Assembly (NCBI GenBank): GCA_023386955.1
Contig: JAEWIS010000046.1
Coordinates: 1 to 43,317 of the forward strand
Source of the DNA: Bacillota bacterium
Lineage (GTDB): Bacteria; Bacillota; Bacilli; Paenibacillales; NBRC-103111
DNA length: 43,317 nucleotides
Reading direction: 5' to 3'
Of the stretch, positions 16,318-23,251 are shown one piece after another. The notes below the pieces were generated by a model that ran no database searches, was not told where the DNA came from, and saw only the letters and a list, made by a program, of their open reading frames with translations. The translations under genes and the position numbers were made by a program. How positions within the stretch are numbered: position 1 is the first letter of the stretch; every line of letters begins with the position of its first letter.

Positions 16318-16755
16318 CTACATGGTTTTGTGCAGCGTATGCAGGAAGTAAATGTGGGCGGCCACTACAATCAAGTAGGCGGCGACCACGAGGCCAACGG
16401 CAGGTCCGGTGGTTCCGATGAGGGCTAAACCGAGCAGGAGAGTACCATACACCCAAATCATCAGATCATACGCCTTGGCCTTCGCCTGATGGTTGAGGGA
16501 GATGTTGCGTTCATCCTTCTCGAGAATGGCTTGCTGCTTGGCCAGCTGGGGATTTTTGCGGGCGGCCTGTTTGGTCAGCAGGATACCGGCTTTGGAGCCG
16601 AAAAGCCCGCAGCCCAATCCGGTCATGATGCCCGGCAGGGCGCGGAGTATGCCTTCCGCTTCCGTGCCAACCGCCAGCAGGGCCACTCCCGCTATGGCCA
16701 GAAGTAAGCCGATGGTGCCCCAAACGGCGTATTTGATCCATGTGTTCCGTTGCAT
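16318..16755 (-). CDS. Small four-helix membrane protein paired with the XRE regulator (DUF2178-like)
   Basis: The 145-residue protein has four hydrophobic segments: about 9-29, 37-58, 94-112 and 117-138. Between the second and third lies a charged cytoplasmic-type loop with KDERNISLNHQAKAKAYD, which resembles DUF2178-type proteins often encoded next to small HTH regulators. Function is unknown. The ATG at 16755 has AGGAGG about nine bases upstream; this ribosome site overlaps the end of the upstream regulator gene (stop at 16760), so translation is probably coupled. It should be controlled by the double operator at 16981-17046. Confidence 0.8.
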   Translation of the reverse strand: MQRNTWIKYAVWGTIGLLLAIAGVALLAVGTEAEGILRALPGIMTGLGCGLFGSKAGILLTKQAARKNPQLAKQQAILEKDERNISLNHQAKAKAYDLMIWVYGTLLLGLALIGTTGPAVGLVVAAYLIVVAAHIYFLHTLHKTM

Positions 16756-16759
16756 AGGA

Positions 16760-16957
16760 TTATTCCTCCTCATAAATAAAAATATCTTCAATGGGCAAGC
16801 CAAAATAACGGGCGATGCGGAAGGCAAGCAGGATCGAAGGGTTATACCGGCCATTCTCCAGGGAGCCGATGGTTTGCCGGGAAACCTCCAGCGCCACGGC
16901 CAGATCCTCCTGATTGAGGCCGCGGGCCTTGCGGATTTCCTCCAGTCTGTTTTTCAT
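16760..16957 (-). CDS. XRE-family transcriptional regulator, 65 residues
   Basis: The protein is a single Cro/CI-type helix-turn-helix domain with nothing else: MKNRLEEIRKARGLNQEDLA is helix 1-2, VSRQTIGSLENGRYNPS the recognition region, and IARYFGLPIEDIFIYEEE the end. It is of the YozG-like class of short regulators that precede a small membrane protein gene. AGGAGG lies before the ATG. Upstream is a promoter bracketed by two related palindromes, so it most likely represses its own two-gene operon. The inducing signal is unknown; the membrane protein may sense it or may only be the controlled product. Confidence 0.92.
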   Translation of the reverse strand: MKNRLEEIRKARGLNQEDLAVALEVSRQTIGSLENGRYNPSILLAFRIARYFGLPIEDIFIYEEE

Positions 16958-16980
16958 TGGAACCTCCTCACGGCTTCATT

Positions 16981-17046
16981 AATGTAAAGCTAGCTTTACA
17001 TTTATTTTACTGTGAAAAATTTTAAATGTAAAGCCTGCTTTCCATC
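16981..17046 (-). promoter_or_regulatory. Promoter with two palindromic operators for the XRE operon
   Basis: On the minus strand TTTACA (17032-17027), 17 bp and TAAAAT (17009-17004) form a promoter. A perfect 22-bp palindrome built from AATGTAAAGCT and its complement lies at 16981-17002, just downstream of the -10 box. A second copy at 17025-17046 (AATGTAAAGC, two bases, GCTTTCCATC) covers the -35 box. The two centres are 44 bp apart, about four helical turns. This is the expected layout for cooperative autorepression by the XRE protein; that the XRE protein binds here is inference. Confidence 0.75.
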
Positions 17047-17119
17047 TATATTCTTTTCAACCTGGCTACATTAAAAAAATTTTTCAACACTATAGAAAAG
17101 AAATTGCCGGGCGGGGAAG

Positions 17120-17409
17120 ATGATGTTAGAATATATGACAGTAAATAAGGGGGTGGGACTTATTCCCATCGCCGGGCAAATTGTGCTGGTCATGTTTTGT
17201 GACATGGACATGCCGGGATAGGGCGGTTTGCCGCCAACAGCAGCTATTCCGCATGTTATCAGGGCTTTTTGTCCGGCTCCCGGCTGCTTTACGCCGAGTT
17301 TGGAGGCGATCTGACCAATGTGGGGGGATACATAGAAGAGGAACATACTGGGAAGGGTAAAAGTGAATTGGAGCCGGTTTGTATTTTACCAATAGAGGAA
17401 TATTATTGA
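17120..17409 (+). pseudogene. Possible frameshifted remnant of a small gene
   Basis: This 412-bp gap contains two protein-like frames that meet near 17220. Frame one starts with ATG at 17120 after GGGGAAG and reads through VGLIPIAGQIVLVMFCDMD to a TAG at 17219. Another frame, shifted by one base, continues IGRFAANSSYSACYQGFLSG and FGGDLTNVGGYIEEEH up to a TGA at 17407. Together they would give roughly 96 residues. I do not recognise a family. The same stretch has an outer pairing TTGCCGGGCG (17104-17113) with CGCCGGGCAA (17170-17179), nine of ten bases, so a structured RNA is an alternative reading. The call is tentative. Confidence 0.3.
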
Positions 17410-17433
17410 CGGCCGGTTAAAAATAACGATAAG
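17406..17433 (+). promoter_or_regulatory. Candidate promoter of the nucleoside transporter operon
   Basis: TTGACG (17406-17411), 16 bp, GATAAG (17428-17433). Four of six -10 positions match. The predicted start leaves a leader of about 40 nt, too short for a riboswitch. Confidence 0.45.
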
Positions 17434-17477
17434 ATGGAAGACGCATGGCTAATCTTAATGAATCGAGGGGACAGGTT

Positions 17478-18545
17478 ATGAAAAAGATAGGGATTATTTT
17501 AACGGCAGCATCCTTGGTGCTCGTGTCTGCACTTGCCGGCTGCGGCAAGAAGGAGGACAACACGCAAGGAGCAGCTTCCATTGCTCCTACTACAGCGGCT
17601 TCTGCTGCGGCTACCGCCACTCCTTCCACCAAGGGTAAAGGCTTCAAGGTCGGTATGGTCACCGACGTAGGCGGGGTCAACGACAAGTCCTTTAACCAAT
17701 CCGCTTGGGAGGCTCTGCAAAAGCTGAAGACCGACACCGGCGCAGAAGTGAAATATCTGCAATCCAAGAACGATACCGAATTCCAGCCGAACCTGAACAC
17801 CTTCGTCAAGGATAACTATAACCTGACCTGGGGTATCGGCTTCATCATCGGCGACGCCATGAAGCAAGTGGCTGCTGCCAATCCTAATGCCAAGCTGGCG
17901 ATTATCGACGAGGTTGTGGAAGCTCCCAATGTGAAGTCGGTTACCTTCTCCGAACAAGAAGGCTCCTACCTGGTAGGCGTTGTGGCCGGCCTCATGACCA
18001 AAACCAACAAGGTTGGTTTTGTAGGCGGTATGGACATCGTGGTTATCAAGCGTTTCGAAGCAGGCTTTAAGGCAGGCGTAGCTGCTGCCAACCCCAATGC
18101 CAAGGTATCCATCAACTATACCGGCGCATTCGACAAGCCTGACCTGGGCAAGGCTGCTGCCGCCACCATGTACAACGACGGCGTAGACATCATCTTCCAT
18201 GCTTCCGGCGGAACCGGAACCGGCGTCTTCAACGAAGCCAAGGACCGTGTGAAGGGCGGCAAGAAGGTTTGGGTAATCGGCGTGGACAAGGACCAATCCG
18301 TTGAATTCGGCAATGATGTGACCCTGACCTCCATGATGAAATACGTGGATCAAGCGGTATACAGCGTGTCCAAGAACCTGATCGAATCCGGCTCCTTCGA
18401 CACCAAACCGGTTGTGCTGGGCCTGAAGGATAACGGCGTAGGTTTGCCGGCCAACAATCCCAATGTCCCTGCAGATGTGCTGAAGAAGGTTGACGAGTAC
18501 AAGGCAAAGATCATCAGCGGCGAAATCAAAGTTCCTGAAAAGTGA
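17478..18545 (+). CDS. nupN: Nucleoside-binding lipoprotein of an ABC transporter (BmpA/PnrA family)
   Basis: The 355-residue lipoprotein has a signal peptide with lipobox LAGC (Cys22) and an Ala/Thr-rich linker. The mature domain is of the BMP family: FKVGMVTDVGGVNDKSFNQSAWE opens it, with the DKSFNQS substrate-contact stretch typical of PnrA. GMDIVVIKRFEAGF and IIFHASGGTGTGVF follow. These proteins capture purine nucleosides outside the membrane. The gene heads an operon with an ATPase and two permeases in the same order as B. subtilis nupNOPQ (formerly yufNOPQ), a guanosine importer, so I assign that role. GAGGGG precedes the ATG at 17478. The binding specificity is not proven. Confidence 0.9.
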   Translation: MKKIGIILTAASLVLVSALAGCGKKEDNTQGAASIAPTTAASAAATATPSTKGKGFKVGMVTDVGGVNDKSFNQSAWEALQKLKTDTGAEVKYLQSKNDTEFQPNLNTFVKDNYNLTWGIGFIIGDAMKQVAAANPNAKLAIIDEVVEAPNVKSVTFSEQEGSYLVGVVAGLMTKTNKVGFVGGMDIVVIKRFEAGFKAGVAAANPNAKVSINYTGAFDKPDLGKAAAATMYNDGVDIIFHASGGTGTGVFNEAKDRVKGGKKVWVIGVDKDQSVEFGNDVTLTSMMKYVDQAVYSVSKNLIESGSFDTKPVVLGLKDNGVGLPANNPNVPADVLKKVDEYKAKIISGEIKVPEK

Positions 18546-18555
18546 GCGTGATGTC

Positions 18556-20109
18556 ATGAACCGAGCGGCACTGGACCCCACGGCTCCCGTGGTGATCGAA
18601 ATGCGGGGAATCACCAAACGGTTCCCCGGCATTGTTGCCAACGACTCTATCTCCCTTACCCTGCGCAAGGGTGAAATCCATGCGCTTCTGGGGGAGAACG
18701 GCGCCGGCAAGTCCACGCTCATGAATATCCTCTTCGGGCTGTATCAGCCCGATGAGGGGGATATTCTTGTGGGCGGCGACAAGGTCGTCATTGACGGGCC
18801 GAACAAAGCGATAAAGCTCGGTATCGGAATGGTGCATCAGCACTTTAAGCTGGTGCACCCTTTTACCGTAGCGGAGAATATTATCCTGGGCAGCGAACCC
18901 GTAAAAGGCCTGTCCACCGATGTGAAAACGGCGGCCAAGGAAGTGGAACGGCTGTCCAATCTGTACGGTCTTCAGGTGGACCCCTATGCGAGGATCGAGG
19001 ATATATCCGTGGGCATGCAGCAGCGGGTGGAAATCCTGAAGACGCTGTACCGGGGCGCGGACATTATCATTTTTGATGAGCCTACCGCCGTATTGACGCC
19101 CCAGGAAATTGACGATCTGCTGAACATCATGCGCAATCTCATCCGTGAGGGCAAGTCTATCATTCTGATCACCCATAAGCTGAAGGAAATTATGGCTATC
19201 TCCGACCGGGTCACCATTATCCGTCGGGGTAAGGTGGTGGGTTCCGTGGTGACGGCAGAGACGTCGCCGGATGCGCTGGCCGAGGCGATGGTAGGGCGCA
19301 ACGTATCCTTCGAAATCAATAAGGCCGCCTCCAAACCCGGTGAGCCGGTGCTTCAGGTGGACAAGGTGTCTTTGAAGGATGACCGTGGCGTCCGTGCATT
19401 GGACGGCATTTCCCTGCAGGTGAATGCCGGGGAGATTCTGGGCGTAGCCGGCGTGGACGGCAACGGCCAAAGCGAGCTGATCGCTGCCCTGACAGGCCTG
19501 CGCAAGGTGGATTCCGGCCGGATTCTGCTGAAGGGTGTGGAGGTGCAGAACCGCTCTACCCGTCATATCGGCGAAGCGGGGCTGTCCCTTATCCCGGAGG
19601 ACCGGCACAAGCACGGTCTGGTGCTGGATTTTACCCTGCGGGAAAATATGGTGCTGAACACGTATTTCAAGGCTCCGTTTAACCGCAGCGGCTTTATGGA
19701 TGAAAATGCCATGGAGGTCCATGCCCAGAAGCTGGTGAAGGACTTCGACGTCCGGGGCTCGGGCACCGACGCCAAGGCGCGCTCCCTCTCGGGAGGCAAC
19801 CAGCAAAAGGCGATTATCGCCCGGGAGCTGGACAAGGACCCGGATCTCCTGATCGCAGCCCAGCCTACCCGCGGGCTCGACGTAGGCGCCATTGAATTCA
19901 TTCACCGGCGGCTGGTGGAGCAGCGGGACAAGGGCAAGGCGGTGCTTCTGGTTTCCTTCGAGCTGGATGAAATTATGAAGCTTTCCGACCGGATTGTCGT
20001 GATGTATGAAGGCAAGGTGGTGGGCGAGGTACGTCCGGAGGACACCAATGACCAGGAGCTGGGCCTCTTAATGGCGGGCAGCAGAAGGGAGACAGCAGCG
20101 CATGAATAA
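18556..20109 (+). CDS. nupO: Nucleoside ABC transporter ATP-binding protein, two ATPase domains
   Basis: The 517-residue protein has two ABC domains in tandem. The first carries Walker A GENGAGKST at 46-54, a signature SVGMQQR at 151-157 and Walker B with FDEPTAVLTP near 173. The second has a degenerate Walker A-like GVDGNGQSE, the signature LSGGNQQK and an altered Walker B ending AAQPTRGLD, in place of DEP. This asymmetry is normal for the RbsA/NupO class. It energises uptake by the permeases encoded next. The start at 18556 is 10 bp after the nupN stop; its ribosome site is weak, so translation probably depends on coupling. Confidence 0.93.
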   Translation: MNRAALDPTAPVVIEMRGITKRFPGIVANDSISLTLRKGEIHALLGENGAGKSTLMNILFGLYQPDEGDILVGGDKVVIDGPNKAIKLGIGMVHQHFKLVHPFTVAENIILGSEPVKGLSTDVKTAAKEVERLSNLYGLQVDPYARIEDISVGMQQRVEILKTLYRGADIIIFDEPTAVLTPQEIDDLLNIMRNLIREGKSIILITHKLKEIMAISDRVTIIRRGKVVGSVVTAETSPDALAEAMVGRNVSFEINKAASKPGEPVLQVDKVSLKDDRGVRALDGISLQVNAGEILGVAGVDGNGQSELIAALTGLRKVDSGRILLKGVEVQNRSTRHIGEAGLSLIPEDRHKHGLVLDFTLRENMVLNTYFKAPFNRSGFMDENAMEVHAQKLVKDFDVRGSGTDAKARSLSGGNQQKAIIARELDKDPDLLIAAQPTRGLDVGAIEFIHRRLVEQRDKGKAVLLVSFELDEIMKLSDRIVVMYEGKVVGEVRPEDTNDQELGLLMAGSRRETAAHE

Positions 20110-21178
20110 ATGGATGAAGGTGTTCGTTAAGGACTCCGCCTATATTCCGCTGGTGGCGATTCTTCTGGGGCTTATTGTCGGCGGGCTGATTATGGCGGTC
20201 GGCGGGTTCAACCCCTTTGCAGCGTATGGCGCGTTGATCAATAAAGTCGTGGGCACGCCTTATGATATCGGGGAAACCCTGCGGGGCATCACCCCGCTCC
20301 TGCTGTGCGGACTTTCCGTCGGCTTCGCTTACCGGACAGGCCTCTTCAATATCGGTGCGGAGGGCCAGGTTACCATGGGTATGCTGGGTTCGGTCTGGAT
20401 CGGTATTGTGCTGGATCTGCCCGCTTATATCCACACTCCGTTGGCTGTTATCGTGGGGATGCTGTGCGGCGGCCTATGGGGCGCCATCGTGGGGTGGCTG
20501 AAGGCCTCCCGCGGTGTCAATGAGGTTATCACCAGCATCATGATGAACTGGATCGCCCTGTATCTGGCCAACTATCTCATCGGCCACTTCCTGCTCCAGG
20601 AAAAGACACAGCGCTCCAAAATCATCGAACCCAGCGCCTCCATCACCTCCAGCTGGCTGTCAGGCATGTTCGGCGATTCCCGGCTGCACTGGGGCGTGCT
20701 GCTGGCACTCCTGGCGGTTCCGGTCTACTATATCCTCCTGTGGAAAACCCGGCAGGGTTACGAGCTCCGTGCGGTGGGGCATAATCCCCACGCTGCCCAA
20801 TATGCCGGCATTAACGTAAACGGCAACGTGGTGAAGGCCATGTTCATCAGCGGCTTGTTCGCCGGTTTGGCCGGCGTGACCGAGGGCCTTGGGGTATTCG
20901 GCTACATGACCCGGGCGGCGGCCAGCAGCGGGCTGGGCTTCGACGGGATCGCGGTGGCACTGCTCGGGGGCAACAACCCGGTGGGTATTCTGCTTGGCGC
21001 GGTTCTCTTCGGTTCTCTGAACTATGGCTCCGCAGGCATGAGCTTTGAAGCCGATGTGCCGCCGGAGATTATCCGGGTGGTTATCGGTCTGATCATCTTC
21101 TTCGTAGCGTCCAGCGGACTTGTCCGGTGGGTGCTGAAGCCCTTTATGGCCAAGCGGAAAAAGGAGGCGGCAGGATGA
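20102..21178 (+). CDS. nupP: Nucleoside ABC transporter permease 1
   Basis: The 358-residue integral membrane protein belongs to the BPD_transp_2 (RbsC/LivH-like) family, with about nine to ten hydrophobic segments. Family stretches include GLFNIGAEGQVTMG near residue 80, VNEVITSIMMNW near 138 and GLGFDGIAVALLGGNNPVGI near 278. It forms the channel with the product of the next gene. Its start overlaps the end of the ATPase gene by eight bases, and a GGGAG site lies inside that gene. The end overlaps the next start by four bases (ATGA), a sign of tight coupling. Confidence 0.92.
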   Translation: MNKWMKVFVKDSAYIPLVAILLGLIVGGLIMAVGGFNPFAAYGALINKVVGTPYDIGETLRGITPLLLCGLSVGFAYRTGLFNIGAEGQVTMGMLGSVWIGIVLDLPAYIHTPLAVIVGMLCGGLWGAIVGWLKASRGVNEVITSIMMNWIALYLANYLIGHFLLQEKTQRSKIIEPSASITSSWLSGMFGDSRLHWGVLLALLAVPVYYILLWKTRQGYELRAVGHNPHAAQYAGINVNGNVVKAMFISGLFAGLAGVTEGLGVFGYMTRAAASSGLGFDGIAVALLGGNNPVGILLGAVLFGSLNYGSAGMSFEADVPPEIIRVVIGLIIFFVASSGLVRWVLKPFMAKRKKEAAG

Positions 21179-22125
21179 ATTTAGCGGAGATTATCAACAT
21201 CACCCTGGTGTTTTCCACCCCTCTGATTCTGGCAGCTCTGGGCGGTATTTTCTCGGAAAAATCCGGCGTAGTCAACATCGGGATTGAAGGCCTGATGGTG
21301 GTCGGAGCCTTTGCCGCGGCACTCTTCGGCTATTATGCCGAGGAAGCGGGGATGGGTGCCTTTTCGCCTTATGCGGGGATGCTTGCCGCAATTGTGCTGG
21401 GGGTTCTCCTGTCGGCTGTCCATGCGGTGGCGTCCATTACCTTTAAGGCGGACCAGACGGTCAGCGGTGTAGTTATTAACTTCCTGGCCGCGGGGCTGTG
21501 CGTGTATCTCGTGAAGGTGCTCTTCGACGGCTCCGGCCAGACGGAGACGCTGCAGGAGGTATTCAGCAAGGTGAAGATCCCGCTGTTGGGGGATATCCCG
21601 TTTATCGGGCCGGCCTTGTTCCAGGCGTATCCGCCCACCTATCTGGCGTATATCCTGGTGTTTGTGGCCTGGTACGCACTCTACAAAATGCCCTTCGGGC
21701 TCCGGCTGCGGGCGGTGGGTGAACATCCCAGCGCCGCGGATACAGTGGGCATCAAGGTGCTGCGCACCCGTTATATCGGGGTGTTCATCAGCGGCGCGCT
21801 GTCCGCTCTGGGCGGCGCTACCATCACCATGACCACCACGGCCAGCTTCACCCATAACACCATCTCCGGCCAAGGCTTCATCGCCATTGCGGCCATGATC
21901 TTCGGCAAGTGGAATCCCTTGGGCGCCTTCGGCGCGGCGGTATTCTTCGGCTTCGCCACCTCCCTGCGGAACGTGGTGCAGCTGTATGACTGGTCCGCCC
22001 GGATTCCCCAGGAGTTCATCTTCATGCTGCCCTACGTGCTCACCATTCTGGTGCTGGCGGGAGCGGTCGGACGTGCCCGTGCCCCGGCGGCGCTGGGCGA
22101 ACCGTACGACCCGGGCAAGCGGTAG
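21175..22125 (+). CDS. nupQ: Nucleoside ABC transporter permease 2
   Basis: The 316-residue permease is the second BPD_transp_2 member of the operon: TPLILAALGGIFSEKSGVVN opens it, followed by IGIEGLMVVGAF. KADQTVSGVVINF and GQGFIAIAAMIFGKW are further family stretches. AAGGAGG lies just before the ATG at 21175, which overlaps the stop of the previous gene; the frame is open further upstream but inside nupP. It would pair with NupP as a heterodimer. A terminator at 22160 closes the four-gene operon. Confidence 0.92.
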   Translation: MNLAEIINITLVFSTPLILAALGGIFSEKSGVVNIGIEGLMVVGAFAAALFGYYAEEAGMGAFSPYAGMLAAIVLGVLLSAVHAVASITFKADQTVSGVVINFLAAGLCVYLVKVLFDGSGQTETLQEVFSKVKIPLLGDIPFIGPALFQAYPPTYLAYILVFVAWYALYKMPFGLRLRAVGEHPSAADTVGIKVLRTRYIGVFISGALSALGGATITMTTTASFTHNTISGQGFIAIAAMIFGKWNPLGAFGAAVFFGFATSLRNVVQLYDWSARIPQEFIFMLPYVLTILVLAGAVGRARAPAALGEPYDPGKR

Positions 22126-22159
22126 GAGCTTATATTGTTTTTTGTAAAATTCCTTCGTC

Positions 22160-22199
22160 CCGGTGCTCCTTGATTGGAGTGCCGGCCGGGGGATTTTTT
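22160..22199 (+). terminator. Terminator of the nucleoside transporter operon
   Basis: CCGGTGCTCC pairs with GGAGTGCCGG (two G-T pairs, six-base loop), and a run of six T follows after a short G-rich spacer. Confidence 0.8.
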
Positions 22200-22255
22200 A
22201 TATGGGGACATGGAGTACGCAGCCAGTTTGATTAGGGAAGGGAGCTGTTTAAGTC

Positions 22256-22717
22256 TTGTACGAACTCAAAACCAAGGAAACGGACAACAGCGTCATCGAA
22301 TTTATCGAGATGGTGGAGAATCCCAAAAAACGGGAGGATGCCTATATCCTATTGGATATTTTCGCCCATACCACGGGATACCCCGGTAAGCTTTGGGGGA
22401 ACAGCATCATCGGTTTCGGCTCGTACCACTACAAGTACGCCTCCGGTCATGAGGGCGATGCGCCGCAGGTGGGCTTTTCCCCGAGGAAGGGAAAAACCAG
22501 CCTCTATTTTGCTGTGGGAGATACGAAGAGAGAGGCGCTGCTGCAGGAGCTTGGCAAACATACATCTGGCAAGGCGTGTGTGTACATCAACAAAGTGGCC
22601 GACATCCAGGTGGAGGTGTTGAAGGAGCTGATTGTTGCATCGGTCAATTTTCTGAAGGAAACGTATCCTGACGGTATTGGCGGCGCTGCTGCTGCGCTTA
22701 ATGAGGCGGGGGAATAG
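22256..22717 (+). CDS. DUF1801 domain protein (YdhG-like)
   Basis: The 153-residue cytoplasmic protein has the DUF1801 pattern: ILLDIFAHTTGYPGKLWGNS, then IIGFGSYHYKYASGHEGD, QVGFSPRKGKTSLYF and a helical end. The family fold resembles proteins such as YdhG and has no firmly known biochemical role. The frame has no ATG; the only plausible start is the TTG at 22256, with AAGGGAG eleven bases upstream and a stop codon two codons before it. It lies between two terminators and so is probably monocistronic. Confidence 0.85.
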   Translation: MYELKTKETDNSVIEFIEMVENPKKREDAYILLDIFAHTTGYPGKLWGNSIIGFGSYHYKYASGHEGDAPQVGFSPRKGKTSLYFAVGDTKREALLQELGKHTSGKACVYINKVADIQVEVLKELIVASVNFLKETYPDGIGGAAAALNEAGE

Positions 22718-22725
22718 AAGGAGGG

Positions 22726-22757
22726 GAGCGGCCTGGGCTGGGGCTGCTCTTTTTTTG
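22726..22757 (+). terminator. Terminator of the DUF1801 gene
   Basis: GAGCGGCC (22726-22733) pairs with GGCTGCTC (22742-22749), one G-T pair, followed by eight T. Confidence 0.92.
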
Positions 22758-22819
22758 CGTATTCAGGTAGTTTGGATAGCTGAGGATTGGTTGGTTTAAG
22801 GGTTAGGCCTGGTTATATG

Positions 22820-22990
22820 CGAAAAATCATATACAATTCTCGGAAAAGTCGCGGTGGAGCCGATTGTATTCGAAAATTCATATATAATTTATAGCTTGGC
22901 AGTGCTGCCGGGGAAATGTATATGAAATTTCATATAGAAGCGGCTAAATCTAGCAGGTTAGGGGGGGTTAGACTCGAAAAATCATATACG
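22820..22990 (+). repeat. Four AT-rich motifs spaced about 52 bp apart
   Basis: The motif CGAAAAATCATATA or a near copy occurs at 22820, 22871, 22923 and 22975, giving steps of 51, 52 and 52 bp. That is five helical turns each. The third copy lies inside a perfect 18-bp palindrome, TATATGAAATTTCATATA (22919-22936). The intervening sequence is GC-richer and not conserved. The array lies in the 530-bp gap before the large SLH protein gene, 105 bp upstream of its promoter. It could be a protein-binding array or a degenerate intergenic repeat. Confidence 0.65.
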
Positions 22991-23094
22991 TACCAGCACC
23001 CTTTCCGCCTTCAAAACCTCTGTGCGATTTTGATAGGCGCAGCAGAAATAAAAAGCAGATTTTCATAAGCAGGACAAAATTTTATAAAAAAGCA

Positions 23095-23123
23095 TTTATA
23101 TTCTCGAAAACTTGGTTTATAAT
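23095..23123 (+). promoter_or_regulatory. Sigma-A promoter of the SLH/pectate-lyase-like gene
   Basis: TTTATA (23095-23100), 17 bp, TATAAT (23118-23123). The transcript would begin near 23130 and carry a leader of about 120 nt. That leader can fold into a long hairpin through GTTAACG (23130-23136) with CGTTAAC (23178-23184), plus AAACAT with ATGTTT inside. Confidence 0.75.
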
Positions 23124-23171
23124 GGTTCTGTTAACGTGAAACATATAACTACATGTTTTGTCGTATGATAG

Positions 23172-23185
23172 TGAAAACGTTAACA
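23172..23185 (+). promoter_or_regulatory. Catabolite-responsive element (cre) in the leader
   Basis: TGAAAACGTTAACA matches the B. subtilis CcpA-binding consensus TGWNANCGNTNNCA at every fixed position. It lies about 42 bp downstream of the predicted transcript start, a position where bound CcpA blocks elongation. This would switch off the carbohydrate-related gene when preferred sugars are present. Confidence 0.65.
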
Positions 23186-23251
23186 TGGTTCGACAAGGAA
23201 CCTGCTTGTCCGCTTTATCTCTACGAATTTTTCAACGAAGGAGACGTGAAC

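Noticed and set aside
17047..17477. Purine or other known riboswitch upstream of the nucleoside transporter
   Set aside because: None of the conserved core sequences of purine, ykkC-type or SAM riboswitches can be found, and the candidate promoter at 17406 leaves only a short leader.
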